Positions 37,688-46,154 of a stretch of 64,000 nt of DNA are shown piece after piece. The position numbers were made by a program, and so were the translations under genes. The number at the start of each line of letters is the position of its first letter. Within the stretch, counting starts at the first letter, position 1. The notes beneath the pieces were generated by a model that saw nothing but the letters and a program-made list of their open reading frames with translations, made no database searches and was not told the origin of the DNA. The stretch is from Pelodictyon luteolum (GTDB lineage: Bacteria; Bacteroidota; Chlorobiia; Chlorobiales; Chlorobiaceae): the NCBI RefSeq assembly GCF_001622165.1, contig NZ_LVWG01000031.1, positions 1 to 64,000 on the forward strand, written 5' to 3'.

Positions 37688-39486
37688 TGTACACTCTCCC
37701 CGTGCTCCAGGAAAGCGCGCCGGTAGAAAGCGCTGCTCTCCATGAGTTCCCTGTGGGTGCCTGTTGCCGTCTCTCTGCCGCCTTCGAGTACCAGAATGGT
37801 GTCTGCGGAGCGGATGGTCTCAAGGCGGTGGGCGATGATGAGGGTTGTGCGGTTTTGCATGAGGGTCCCAATGGCCCTCTGGAGGGTAGCCTCGAGTTCC
37901 GGATCAGTGTGCGATGTCGGTTCGTCGAGCACGAGGAGCGGAGCGTCCTTCATGAACGCCCTGGCAAGGGCTATGCGCTGGGCTTCACCTCCGCTGAACC
38001 GTATGCCCTGTTCTCCGACCGGGGTATCGATGCCTGCCGGCAGCCGATCGACGAGCTCCTCAAGCCCTGCCATACGGACAGCGCGAAGGAGTGTTTCCTC
38101 AGTCGCGCTGCGGTTGGCCATCATGATGTTTAGGCGGAGGGTTTCGTTGAAGAGGAATGGATGCTGCGGGACCCATGCGACGAGCTCGCGCCAGGCCTCG
38201 ACCGGGTACTCCCCGATCGGGCGGCCGCCGGCAGTTATGGTGCCGGAGCAGGGATCCTGGAACCGGAGGAGCAGGTTCATGAGGGTGCTTTTTCCTGCTC
38301 CGCTCGGGCCGGTGACGGCCGTGGTTCTCCCTGCCGGTATGGCGCAGGTGAGCGAACTGAGGGCCGGTTCCGTGCTTCCGGGGTAGCTGTAGGAGACCCC
38401 TTCGAATCGTATCTCCGAGCGGTGGAATGGAGCCGCCTCAGGAGTGTTCTTCCCTTCAAAAGGTACTTTCTGGTGTCCTTCAGGTTCCGGGCCATCAATC
38501 GGGCCATTAATTGATCTATCAATTGAACCATTACCTGCACCATCAAGGACCGCGAAGATATCCTTCGAAGCGCTTGTTCCCTCCATGCCGGCATGGAACT
38601 TGAGGCCGAGCTGGCGGAGTGGGAGGTAGAAGTCCGGGGTGAGGAGGAGGACAAAGAGTGCGGTCTGGAACGTAAGTCCTGCCGTCAGGAGGCGCAGGCC
38701 AATGGCGACTGCTATCATGGCTGTTCCGATGGTTCCGACCAGCTCAAGTGTAAGCGAGGAGAGAAAGGCGACCCGGAGCACCTTCATCGTCGCCGTCCTG
38801 AACCGTTCGCCGGCATCTGCTATGGCGTCATGCTGGCTGCGGCTTCTTGCGAAGAGCTTCAGGGTTGGAAGGCCCTGCAGCATGTCGAGGAAATATCCGC
38901 TCATCCGGCTGAGTGTCTCCCATTGCCGGTCCGTCATCGCTCCTGCCCGCTTTCCTATGAGCGCCATGAAGAGCGGGATGAGGGGGGCTGTGGCGAGCAG
39001 GATGAATCCCGATACGGGATCCACGGGGAAGACGGCAATAAGGATAATGAGCGGCGCCAGAAGCGCGAGAACCAGCTGCGGGAGGAACTGGCTGAAATAA
39101 GCATCGAGAGCTTCCACTCCCTTGATGAGGGTGGTGCTGAGCCGTCCGCTCGGGAGTGAACGGGCGTAAAGGGGGCCGCGGAGCGCGATGGCCCCGGTAA
39201 GGCGCCCGAACAGGTCTTTCCGGACGGCAATCGTACCCCGGTTCGCCTCGGCGTGCCCCAGCCAGCCGAGAAACATGCGCAGCATGCTGAAGAGTGCAAA
39301 AAAACCGATGGAGGGGAGGAGTGCCGCTGGAGGCGCTTTTTCAATGAATGCGTCGTTGACGAGGCGGCTGAGGGATGCCGCCTGGCCGATCACCATCACG
39401 GCCGCAGCGCCGGATGCTGCGATCGAAAGGATGAATGGCGCCCTGTGCCCGCCGATGAGGCTGAACATGCGCCTGTCAATATTCAT
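37684..39486 (-). CDS. cydD: CydD-type thiol/heme ABC exporter subunit
   Basis: A 600-residue half-transporter and partner of CydC, with membrane domain and C-terminal ATPase. Walker A is GPSGAGKST, the signature FSGGEAQR (Phe instead of Leu) and Walker B LVLDEPTSHTD. Between the two domains, at about residues 315-334, lies a run of five tetrapeptide units (DGAG, NGSI, DRSI, NGPI, DGPE), encoded by a 12-bp tandem repeat at 38489-38548. The reading frame is intact. It lies 37 bp after cydB and overlaps cydC. Confidence 0.87.
   Translation of the reverse strand: MNIDRRMFSLIGGHRAPFILSIAASGAAAVMVIGQAASLSRLVNDAFIEKAPPAALLPSIGFFALFSMLRMFLGWLGHAEANRGTIAVRKDLFGRLTGAIALRGPLYARSLPSGRLSTTLIKGVEALDAYFSQFLPQLVLALLAPLIILIAVFPVDPVSGFILLATAPLIPLFMALIGKRAGAMTDRQWETLSRMSGYFLDMLQGLPTLKLFARSRSQHDAIADAGERFRTATMKVLRVAFLSSLTLELVGTIGTAMIAVAIGLRLLTAGLTFQTALFVLLLTPDFYLPLRQLGLKFHAGMEGTSASKDIFAVLDGAGNGSIDRSINGPIDGPEPEGHQKVPFEGKNTPEAAPFHRSEIRFEGVSYSYPGSTEPALSSLTCAIPAGRTTAVTGPSGAGKSTLMNLLLRFQDPCSGTITAGGRPIGEYPVEAWRELVAWVPQHPFLFNETLRLNIMMANRSATEETLLRAVRMAGLEELVDRLPAGIDTPVGEQGIRFSGGEAQRIALARAFMKDAPLLVLDEPTSHTDPELEATLQRAIGTLMQNRTTLIIAHRLETIRSADTILVLEGGRETATGTHRELMESSAFYRRAFLEHGESVQ
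38489..38548 (-). repeat. 12-bp minisatellite in the cydD linker
   Basis: Five tandem units of 12 bp (plus-strand reading GGGCCATCAATC, GGGCCATTAATT, GATCTATCAATT, GAACCATTACCT, GCACCATCAAGG). Each encodes a tetrapeptide of the form Asp/Asn-x-x-x between the membrane domain and the ATPase of CydD. The unit length is a multiple of three, so gain or loss of copies keeps the frame. Confidence 0.85.
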
Positions 39487-39523
39487 GCCGGGGCCTGCCT
39501 TGTTCGTTCATCCGTTCCCCATG

Positions 39524-40537
39524 TCAGTATTCATGGTGGCTGTCGGTCGTCACCCGCTGGCGGAAGACCCAGTAGCTCCAACCCTGATAGAGAAGTACGA
39601 GGGGGACGAATATCAGAGCAACCATCGACATGATGCCGAGCGTGTAGGGCGATGAGGATGCGTTGTAAATGGTCAGGCTCCAGTCGGGGTTGAGGCTCGA
39701 AACGAGGACCCTCGGATAGAGTCCCATGAAGATGGTTGCCGTCGAGAATGCGATGGCGACGCCGGTCATGGCGAAAGCCCAGCCCGATGCGTTATTATCG
39801 AGCAGCGTCTTCACCGAAAGCAGCGCCAGAACGCTGAATACCGGAATGATGCCGGGGTTGATGCCGAGGTGCAGGTAGAGGTCGGTTTCCACATAGGTGT
39901 AGATCATGAATACGACGGAGAGAATGACGGCCGGCACCCAGACGTTTTTTGCCGCCCTCATCGACCGCAGACGGAGTTCACCGGTGGTTTTCAGGGTGAG
40001 GAACACCGCACCGTGCAGTGTGAATATCAAGAGGGATGCGATGCCGCAGGCCAGCGCGTATGGATTGAGCAGGTTCAGGAACCCGCCGGCATAGTTCATC
40101 GAGGCATCGATGGGTACACCGCGGATGATGTTGGCCAACGCTACTCCCCAGAGCAGTGCGGCAATGGCGCTGCCTCCAAAGATGCTCCAGTCCCAGAAGT
40201 TCCGCCATGACGGATGCTCAAGCTTGCTGCGGAATTCGAAGGCTACGCCCCTGAAGATGATGGCGGCGAGCATGAGGATGAGCGCGGGGTAGAAGCCGCT
40301 GAAGAGGGTTGCGTACCAGTGCGGGAAAGCGGCGAACATAGCTCCGCCGGCGGTGACGAGCCATACCTCGTTGCCATCCCAGAAGGGGCCGATCGTGTTG
40401 ATGATGGCGCGGCGCTCCCGGTCCTCTCTGCCGATGAACGGGAGCAGGATACCGACCCCGAAGTCAAAGCCTTCAAGGAAGAAGAACCCGGTGAAGAGGA
40501 CGGCTACGAGTATAAACCAAAGTGTCTGCAGTTCCAT
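39524..40537 (-). CDS. cydB: Cytochrome bd quinol oxidase subunit II
   Basis: A 337-residue membrane subunit of the bd-type quinol oxidase. The start is at MELQTLWFILVAVLFTGFF; residues before it are not family-like. The N-terminal EGFDFGVGILLPF and GPFWDGNEVWLVTAGGAMFAAFP are strong CydB signatures. About eight or nine membrane segments are seen. It lies directly after cydA (22 bp) in the same transcript. Confidence 0.95.
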   Translation of the reverse strand: MELQTLWFILVAVLFTGFFFLEGFDFGVGILLPFIGREDRERRAIINTIGPFWDGNEVWLVTAGGAMFAAFPHWYATLFSGFYPALILMLAAIIFRGVAFEFRSKLEHPSWRNFWDWSIFGGSAIAALLWGVALANIIRGVPIDASMNYAGGFLNLLNPYALACGIASLLIFTLHGAVFLTLKTTGELRLRSMRAAKNVWVPAVILSVVFMIYTYVETDLYLHLGINPGIIPVFSVLALLSVKTLLDNNASGWAFAMTGVAIAFSTATIFMGLYPRVLVSSLNPDWSLTIYNASSSPYTLGIMSMVALIFVPLVLLYQGWSYWVFRQRVTTDSHHEY

Positions 40538-40559
40538 TGTCGGTTCTTTTTTTTGCGGG

Positions 40560-41915
40560 TTATTGGCCAGCCTCAAGTCCACGCGCGGCATACTTCCTGA
40601 TGAGGAGCAGGTCGGCCGCAGCGAGCATGAGGTAGAGCAGGGTGAAAACGGTGATGGAGAGGACGAGTTCGCCTGCGCTGACCACCGAAGCCGGCGTGAC
40701 CGCCTGCTCGGTTTTCAGGAGGCCGAAAACGATCCACGGCTGCCGTCCCATTTCAGCCAGTATCCATCCTGTTGAGTTGGCAATCCAGGGCAGGAGCATC
40801 GACCAGAAGAAGAGTGCGCCGATGAAGGGCGAAAACCGGTAGTCTTCCTTCGCGATTTTCCAGAGTCCGAGGATGGAGACGAGGAGCATGAGGGTGCCGG
40901 CGCCGACCATCAGCCGGAAACTCCAGTAAGCCGTAATGATGGAGGGGATGTAGCTGCCGGGGCCGTATCTGAGCTCATACTCTTCCTGCAGCTCGCGGAT
41001 GCCTTTCACTTCGCCCTCAAACGAGTTATAGGCGAGGAACGAGAGCAGTCGTGGTATGCGGATTGAGAAAACGTCCTCGAGCTTCTCTTCGTTGCCGATG
41101 GTGAAGAGGGAGAAGCTTGCAGGGTTTTCCGTTTCCCAGAGCGCTTCGGCGGCCGCCACCTTCATCGGCTGCGTTTTCATGATGTGCTGCATCTGGGTGT
41201 GGCCTGCCATGGTGACGAAAATGGTGCCGATGAAGGCGTAGATGGTGCCGAACTTCATCGAGGTGATGAAGGCATCGCGGTCTCTGGTGCCTTTCATGAG
41301 GTGCCAGGTGCTGATGGCGATCACCAGGAATCCGCCGGTAACGATTCCGCCTGCAAGCACATGCGGAAACTGTTTCCAGACGTTCGGGTTGAAGAGGAGG
41401 GCTCCGAAGTCGGTCATTTCAGCCCGCGAACCATCGGCTGCCATCTTGAACCCGACCGGGGCCTGCATGAAGGAGTTGGCGACGAGGATCCAGAGTGCCG
41501 AAAGGTTCGAGCCGAGGGCCACGAGCCATATTGATGCAGCGTGCACGGCTTTCGGAAGGCGGTCCCGGCCGAAGATCCAGATACCGAGGAATGTCGACTC
41601 CATGAAAAAGGCGAGCAGCGCCTCAATAGCCAGCGGCACACCGAAAATGTCGCCGACGAAACGGGAGTACTCCGACCAGTTCATGCCGAACTGGAACTCC
41701 ATGACGATGCCCGTCACCACTCCCACGGCGAAGTTGATGAGAAAAAGCCGTCCCCAGAACTGTACGAGCTTCAGGTACTTCTCGTTTCCCGTGCGGACCC
41801 AGGCGGTTTCAAGGATCGCGGTGAAGATCGAGAGGCCAAGGGTGAGGGGAACGAAGAAGAAATGGAATACCGAGGTGAGGGCGAACTGGAGCCTGGCGAG
41901 GAAAAGAATGTCCAT
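40560..41915 (-). CDS. cydA: Cytochrome bd quinol oxidase subunit I
   Basis: A 451-residue subunit that carries the quinol site and three hemes, reducing O2 to water. The axial ligands can be placed: a His in SVFHFFFVPLTLG near the N-terminus, His in STWHLMKG, and Met in GWILAEMGRQPW. The length is well below E. coli CydA (522), so the periplasmic Q-loop is of the short type. In a strict anaerobe it probably removes oxygen rather than supporting growth. It is the first gene of cydABDC-bciA and has about 200 bp of non-coding sequence upstream. An inverted repeat GACAG-GCTTG-CTGTC lies about 60 bp upstream. Confidence 0.94.
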   Translation of the reverse strand: MDILFLARLQFALTSVFHFFFVPLTLGLSIFTAILETAWVRTGNEKYLKLVQFWGRLFLINFAVGVVTGIVMEFQFGMNWSEYSRFVGDIFGVPLAIEALLAFFMESTFLGIWIFGRDRLPKAVHAASIWLVALGSNLSALWILVANSFMQAPVGFKMAADGSRAEMTDFGALLFNPNVWKQFPHVLAGGIVTGGFLVIAISTWHLMKGTRDRDAFITSMKFGTIYAFIGTIFVTMAGHTQMQHIMKTQPMKVAAAEALWETENPASFSLFTIGNEEKLEDVFSIRIPRLLSFLAYNSFEGEVKGIRELQEEYELRYGPGSYIPSIITAYWSFRLMVGAGTLMLLVSILGLWKIAKEDYRFSPFIGALFFWSMLLPWIANSTGWILAEMGRQPWIVFGLLKTEQAVTPASVVSAGELVLSITVFTLLYLMLAAADLLLIRKYAARGLEAGQ

Positions 41916-42060
41916 GGTGCGCTACGGTTGCTGCTGCTGTTGTTGATGGGGGAGGGGTGCGGGATTGATGCCCTCATGGACAGGCTTGCTGTCTGTCACT
42001 TTGGAAAGTAAGACAATAAGGGGATATCCGGAAAAACAAGATTGAAAATATCCAATTTTG

Positions 42061-42097
42061 AAACAATAAGAAACCGGGTCAGTGGTGCCCAGTTTCT
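42061..42097 (-). terminator. Possible terminator after mtnA
   Basis: AGAAAC (42069-42074) and GGG pair with CCC and GTTTCT (to 42097) with one mismatch; on the minus strand a T-rich stretch (TTATTGTTTC) follows. It lies about 30 bp past the mtnA stop codon. Confidence 0.5.
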
Positions 42098-42128
42098 CGT
42101 TGACATGCGGAACGGGTAGCGGTTCGGG

Positions 42129-43190
42129 TCAGTTGAAGAGCTCCCTGAGTCCTGTTTCGTAGTTGCCCACAACGGCTTTCTTCTCGGTGATGATGCCGCG
42201 AAGCAGCGTGCCGGGGGTGACGTCGAAAGCGTAGTTCAGCACAGGGGTTGTCGGGGTTGCTACCTGGGTGCCGAAGATGGTGCGCAGTTCGTCGGCGTTG
42301 CGCTCTTCGATCGGGATCTGTGCTCCTTCCTTGAGGGTGATGTCGATGGTCGATACCGGAGCTGCGATGTAGAAAGGAATGCCGTGGTGGTTTGCGCTGA
42401 CCGCATGGGCGTAGGTGCCGATCTTGTTGGCCGTGTCTCCGTTGGCCGTGATTCGGTCTGCGCCGACGACGCCGAAATCGATCATGCCGCGCTGCATGAG
42501 GAAGGCCGATGAGGAGTCGGAAATCGAGATGAAGGGGATGCCGTCATGTTCGAGCTCCCAGGCCGTCAGGCGCAGTCCCTGAAGAAGCGGACGGCTTTCT
42601 GCAGTGATGACGCGCTCAATCAGCCCCTCCTGCCATGCCAGACGGATGACGCCAAGCGCGGTGCCGATACCGCAGCAGGCCAGCGTCCCGGTATTGCAGT
42701 GGGTCAGGACATTGAGCTTGCGGGTCTTGAGGATGTCGGCGCAGTCCCGCTTGATCTGCTCTACGCCATGGCGTGCAATCCGGTCGCAGTTGTCGACTTC
42801 GTCATTGTAGATCTTGTGGGCCTCATCGGTCATTTTCACCTTCAGCGTCTCAAGAGAGTCAGCTTCGAAGTTTGCATCGTAGACCGCTTTCATCTTCTTC
42901 GTGGCAAAAAAGAGGTTGACGGCCGTCGGGCGGGAAGCTTCGACATCCTTGATGAGCTCCGAGAAATAGGCAGGGAACTCTTCCTTCGATCCCTTGAAGC
43001 TGTTCACTCCGAGCACGACGGTGTAGCCTGCAGATGCGCCGATCAGCGGGGCGCCCCTGACGGCGAGGGTCTTGATGGCCTCGATGGCTTCCCGGTGGTC
43101 CATTGTCTCGACATGCAGCTCCTGCAGAGGCAGGTAGCGCTGGTCAAGGTATCGGAAGGTCCCGTTTTTGAATGATAGTGCGTCGATCAT
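42129..43190 (-). CDS. mtnA: Methylthioribose-1-phosphate isomerase
   Basis: A 353-residue enzyme of the aldose-ketose isomerase group related to eIF2B. In the methionine salvage pathway it converts 5-methylthioribose 1-phosphate to methylthioribulose 1-phosphate. The catalytic Cys165 (THCNTGTLAC) and Asp245 (VGADRITANGDTANKIGTY) are in place, together with RGAPLIGASAGYTV near the N-terminus. It follows the nucleoside phosphorylase gene by 15 bp, so the two are consecutive steps: phosphorolysis and then isomerisation. No further salvage genes (mtnB, mtnC, mtnD) are in this window. Confidence 0.94.
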   Translation of the reverse strand: MIDALSFKNGTFRYLDQRYLPLQELHVETMDHREAIEAIKTLAVRGAPLIGASAGYTVVLGVNSFKGSKEEFPAYFSELIKDVEASRPTAVNLFFATKKMKAVYDANFEADSLETLKVKMTDEAHKIYNDEVDNCDRIARHGVEQIKRDCADILKTRKLNVLTHCNTGTLACCGIGTALGVIRLAWQEGLIERVITAESRPLLQGLRLTAWELEHDGIPFISISDSSSAFLMQRGMIDFGVVGADRITANGDTANKIGTYAHAVSANHHGIPFYIAAPVSTIDITLKEGAQIPIEERNADELRTIFGTQVATPTTPVLNYAFDVTPGTLLRGIITEKKAVVGNYETGLRELFN

Positions 43191-43205
43191 GGTCTTTGTG
43201 GCAGA

Positions 43206-44027
43206 TTAAAGTTTTGCTACGACATTCTTGAAGATGGTGGTCATTTTCGGCTCCGCCTGGTTGGATACCTCGATGATCTCTTCAATGCTGACCGGATGCA
43301 GGTTGTCAGGGAAGCACTCGTCGGTGATGATCGACATACCGAAGACCTCGGTGCCCTGGTGTACGGCGGCGATCACTTCCGGTACGGTCGACATGCCGAC
43401 GACATCGGCGCCGAGGGTGCGCAGCATGCGATACTCGGCACGGGTTTCAAGGCAGGGGCCGGAAAGTGCGATGTAGACGCCACGCTGCACCTTGATTTTA
43501 TGTTCAAGAGCTACTTCTTCGGCGATCTGGAGGAGGCGCTTCGAGTACGGCTCGCACATGTCGGGAAAGCGTGACCCGGTTTCGGGGTCGTTGTGCCCGA
43601 TGAGCGGGTTGCCCGGCAGCATGTTGATGTGGTCGTCGATGAGCATGATGTCACCTTTCTGGAATCCGGGGTTCAGGCCGCCGCAGGCGTTGGTGATGCC
43701 GAGGGTTTTTACGCCGAGGTGCTTCATGACGCGGATCGGGAAAACGATCTGCTGCATGGAGTAGCCTTCATAGAAATGGAAGCGGCCCTGCATGGCGACG
43801 ACCTTCTTTCCTGCCAGAGTGCCGAAGATCAGTTTGCCGTGATGGGTTTCCACCGTCGAGATGGGGAAGTTCGGGATATCGGCATAGTCCAGCGCGAATT
43901 CGACATCAATCTCTTTTGCAAGGGCTCCGAGTCCGGTTCCCAGTACAATGCCCACCGGGTATTCGTCCTGTGTCTTTTTCCTGATGAACGAAACGGCTTC
44001 CTCGATTTTTGCCTTCTGTGCAATCAT
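43206..44027 (-). CDS. Purine nucleoside phosphorylase (PNP-I / MTAP family)
   Basis: A 273-residue trimeric-type phosphorylase. Family motifs are GIVLGTGLGAL (phosphate site), VETHHGKLIFGTL, NACGGLNPGFQKGD, GVYIALSGPCLETRAEYRM and MSTVPEVIAAVHQG. By sequence it looks like the inosine/guanosine PNP group. The position directly before mtnA suggests that it also, or instead, acts on methylthioadenosine or methylthioinosine. A choice between PNP and MTAP cannot be made by eye. It has its own upstream spacer of 122 bp containing the terminator of yggS. Confidence 0.85.
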   Translation of the reverse strand: MIAQKAKIEEAVSFIRKKTQDEYPVGIVLGTGLGALAKEIDVEFALDYADIPNFPISTVETHHGKLIFGTLAGKKVVAMQGRFHFYEGYSMQQIVFPIRVMKHLGVKTLGITNACGGLNPGFQKGDIMLIDDHINMLPGNPLIGHNDPETGSRFPDMCEPYSKRLLQIAEEVALEHKIKVQRGVYIALSGPCLETRAEYRMLRTLGADVVGMSTVPEVIAAVHQGTEVFGMSIITDECFPDNLHPVSIEEIIEVSNQAEPKMTTIFKNVVAKL

Positions 44028-44098
44028 GGTTGGTGTGTTTTTTGTTTGACGGTGGAGTTCGCGCTGAAAACCTTCAATATAACCGCTTCGGCAATCAG

Positions 44099-44130
44099 AA
44101 AAAAATCCCCCGCCAGAGATGTGGGGGGGG
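44099..44130 (-). terminator. Terminator after yggS
   Basis: A C5/G5 stem with a G-T and C-G extension (44107-44113 with 44121-44127), followed on the minus strand by A and a run of seven T. It closes the long minus-strand run that ends with yggS, 19 bp past its stop codon. Confidence 0.8.
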
Positions 44131-44149
44131 CATGTCTTTCTGTGGGAAC

Positions 44150-44839
44150 TCAGCGCCAGCCGAAGATGGCTGTTCCGACCCGGACCAGAGTTGCTCCCTG
44201 GCGAATGGCGGCTTCGAAGTCACCGCTCATGCCCATGGAGAGTTCCGTGAGCTCTTCGGGGTGCGGAGCCTGGGTTTTGATGGCATCCAGCAATAGCCGA
44301 AGGTTTCTGAACTCCGTCTCGGCCTGTGCCGGGTCAGGGGAGGCAATGGTCATGAGGCCCCGGAGGGTGATGCCGGGCAGGCGGAAGAGTGTCTCTGCCG
44401 CCGCCTTCGCCTCCAGAGGCTGCATGCCGTATTTTGTAGCCTCTCCCGAAGTGTTGATTTCAAGCAGGTAGTCTGCATTGATGCCGCGCTTCACGGCCTG
44501 CTTTGAGAGCTCTTCGGCTGTCGATACCTTGTCGATGCCATGGATGAGCGAGACCCTGCCGATGACGGAGCGGACTTTGTTGGATTGCAGGTGTCCGATG
44601 AAGTGCCACTCAAGCCGGCAGCCTTCAAGTTCTGCATCATCGCATTTCTCCAGGAACTCCTGGAGATAGCTTTCGCCGAAGAGTGTCTGGCCAGCGTCGA
44701 ACGCCTCCCGAATCATCCCGGCCGGCTTGGTTTTGGAGACGGCAACGAGCCGGACCGATGACGGGTCCCTTCCAGCTGCCCGGGCGGCATCATGGACCCG
44801 TTGGCGGATCTCCCTGAGGTTGGACGCAATGCCTTCCAT
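44150..44839 (-). CDS. yggS: YggS/PROSC-type PLP homeostasis protein
   Basis: A 229-residue PLP-binding protein with an alanine-racemase-like TIM barrel but no known catalytic activity. It buffers cellular pyridoxal phosphate and affects amino-acid pools. The PLP lysine is Lys36 in RLVAVSKTKPAGMI. Further family segments are FGESYLQEF, WHFIGHLQSNKVR and LSMGMSGDFEAAIRQGATLVRVGTAIFG, all near-invariant. It follows the cyclophilin gene by 9 bp and is the last gene before a clear terminator. Confidence 0.93.
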   Translation of the reverse strand: MEGIASNLREIRQRVHDAARAAGRDPSSVRLVAVSKTKPAGMIREAFDAGQTLFGESYLQEFLEKCDDAELEGCRLEWHFIGHLQSNKVRSVIGRVSLIHGIDKVSTAEELSKQAVKRGINADYLLEINTSGEATKYGMQPLEAKAAAETLFRLPGITLRGLMTIASPDPAQAETEFRNLRLLLDAIKTQAPHPEELTELSMGMSGDFEAAIRQGATLVRVGTAIFGWR

Positions 44840-44848
44840 GGTATAGGC

Positions 44849-45340
44849 TCAGGCTTTAGGGGCTTCGAGGATTGTATCGATGGTGACCGGTTTCAGCGGG
44901 TTGTCGTTGGGGTCGGTATTGACCGCGGCAATGCTGTCAACAACATCAATGCCTGACTCCACTACCCCGAATACCGTGTACTGTCCGTCAAGAAATGCGT
45001 TGTCGGCCTGGTTGATATAGAACTGGCTGCCTGATGATGCCTTCTGGGGGTTGTTGTCCCTGGCTGCCGCAAGGGTCCCTTTTTTGTTGGGATGGCTGAT
45101 CTCTGCCGGGATTTTGTAGGAGGGTCCGCCGGTGCCGTGCAGCATACGCTTGTCGTCATGGCGGGAGAGCGGGTCGCCGGTCTGGATCATGAACCCTTCA
45201 ATGACGCGGTGGAAGCGGATCCCGTCGTAGTATTTCTCACCAACGAGTTTCATGAAGTTGTCGCGATGCTGCGGGGTGTCGTCAAAGAGGCTGATCTGGA
45301 TGTCCCCGAGGCTTGTCTTGATGATGTATGATGCGGCCAT
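44849..45340 (-). CDS. Peptidyl-prolyl cis-trans isomerase, cyclophilin type
   Basis: A 163-residue single-domain cyclophilin that assists protein folding. Conserved active-site segments are GIRFHRVIEGFMIQTGDP (with the Phe and the catalytic Arg/His region), GTLAAARDNNPQKASSGSQFYI and TVFGVVESGIDVVDSIA. There is no signal peptide, so it is cytoplasmic (PpiB-like). Its position between an anchored TPR protein and yggS recalls the PpiD/YfgM chaperone pairing of E. coli, but that is only an analogy. Confidence 0.93.
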   Translation of the reverse strand: MAASYIIKTSLGDIQISLFDDTPQHRDNFMKLVGEKYYDGIRFHRVIEGFMIQTGDPLSRHDDKRMLHGTGGPSYKIPAEISHPNKKGTLAAARDNNPQKASSGSQFYINQADNAFLDGQYTVFGVVESGIDVVDSIAAVNTDPNDNPLKPVTIDTILEAPKA

Positions 45341-45373
45341 GGTGTGTCCTGTTTACTGAGTGTTGTTCGTGAA

Positions 45374-46066
45374 TTACTTTTTAGAGACCTCTTGCATTCC
45401 TGAGATCTTCCAGAGAGCCTGCTGGGCTGCTCCCGCTCCCGACGATCCCGGGTAACGGTCGACGACCTGGTGGAAGATTTCAGCGGCTTTTTCTGCATCC
45501 CCGGCGGCAAGGTGGCTGTCAGCCGAAGCCATCAGGTATTGTGCTTTGAGTGCGTTGTTTTCTGCTTTATCGGATGCGGAAAGAAAGCTTTTTGCTGCGT
45601 CCTCGTAGTGCCGCAGGTCGTTCTGGCAGGCACCTTTTCCGGCTCTGGCTGCAGCAGCCAGATCGGGGCTGCCGGGCGATGCAGCATCGAAGGCTTTCAG
45701 CGCATCTTCGGGTTTCCCAATTGCGTAGTATGCGTTGGCAAGCAGCAGCTCGGCCATTTCACCGCTGGGGGTGCCGTTGTACTGTTCTGCGATGGTTTTC
45801 AGTCCGGGTTCTTTCTCTCCTCCATTGATGGCTTTCTGGAAGTCGCCCCGATCGAATGCGACGGCTGCGGCCGCAAGTATCGGTGCAGCCTCTTTTTCCC
45901 TCGAGGCCTGCCGCTCTGTCCAGAAGAAGACTGCGGCACCTCCGATGAGAATCAGGATAAGAGCTCCCGATATCAGGTTTTTGTAGCGGATGGCGAAGTA
46001 GAGCAGGTTGTCGAGGGCTGCCTTTTTGCCTTCGGTGCGTGTTGGCTGTATGTCGTTATCGTTCAT
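45374..46066 (-). CDS. Membrane-anchored tetratricopeptide protein (YfgM-like)
   Basis: A 230-residue protein with a cytoplasmic N-terminus, one membrane segment (about residues 33-50) and TPR-like helices from about 70 onward, such as AELLLANAYYAIGKPEDALKAFD and YLMASADSHLAAGDAEKAAEIFHQVV. This layout matches YfgM/TPR_21 proteins, which interact with SecYEG and with periplasmic chaperones in E. coli. It lies 33 bp upstream of the cyclophilin gene, so a role in folding or export is plausible. It ends without a retention or lipoprotein signal. Confidence 0.75.
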   Translation of the reverse strand: MNDNDIQPTRTEGKKAALDNLLYFAIRYKNLISGALILILIGGAAVFFWTERQASREKEAAPILAAAAVAFDRGDFQKAINGGEKEPGLKTIAEQYNGTPSGEMAELLLANAYYAIGKPEDALKAFDAASPGSPDLAAAARAGKGACQNDLRHYEDAAKSFLSASDKAENNALKAQYLMASADSHLAAGDAEKAAEIFHQVVDRYPGSSGAGAAQQALWKISGMQEVSKK

Positions 46067-46154
46067 GGATGTGATTTCGTGTTGGCGGCCATCGGCTGTG
46101 TTTTGATTCTGAACCTAAACAAGTTTGACGGAAATTGCAAAGGACAGGACGGTT

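Noticed and set aside
41977-41991. Inverted repeat GACAG-GCTTG-CTGTC upstream of cydA as a possible operator.
   Set aside because: Arms of 5 bp and no match to the FNR, ArcA or CydR boxes I know. It is mentioned with cydA but not called.
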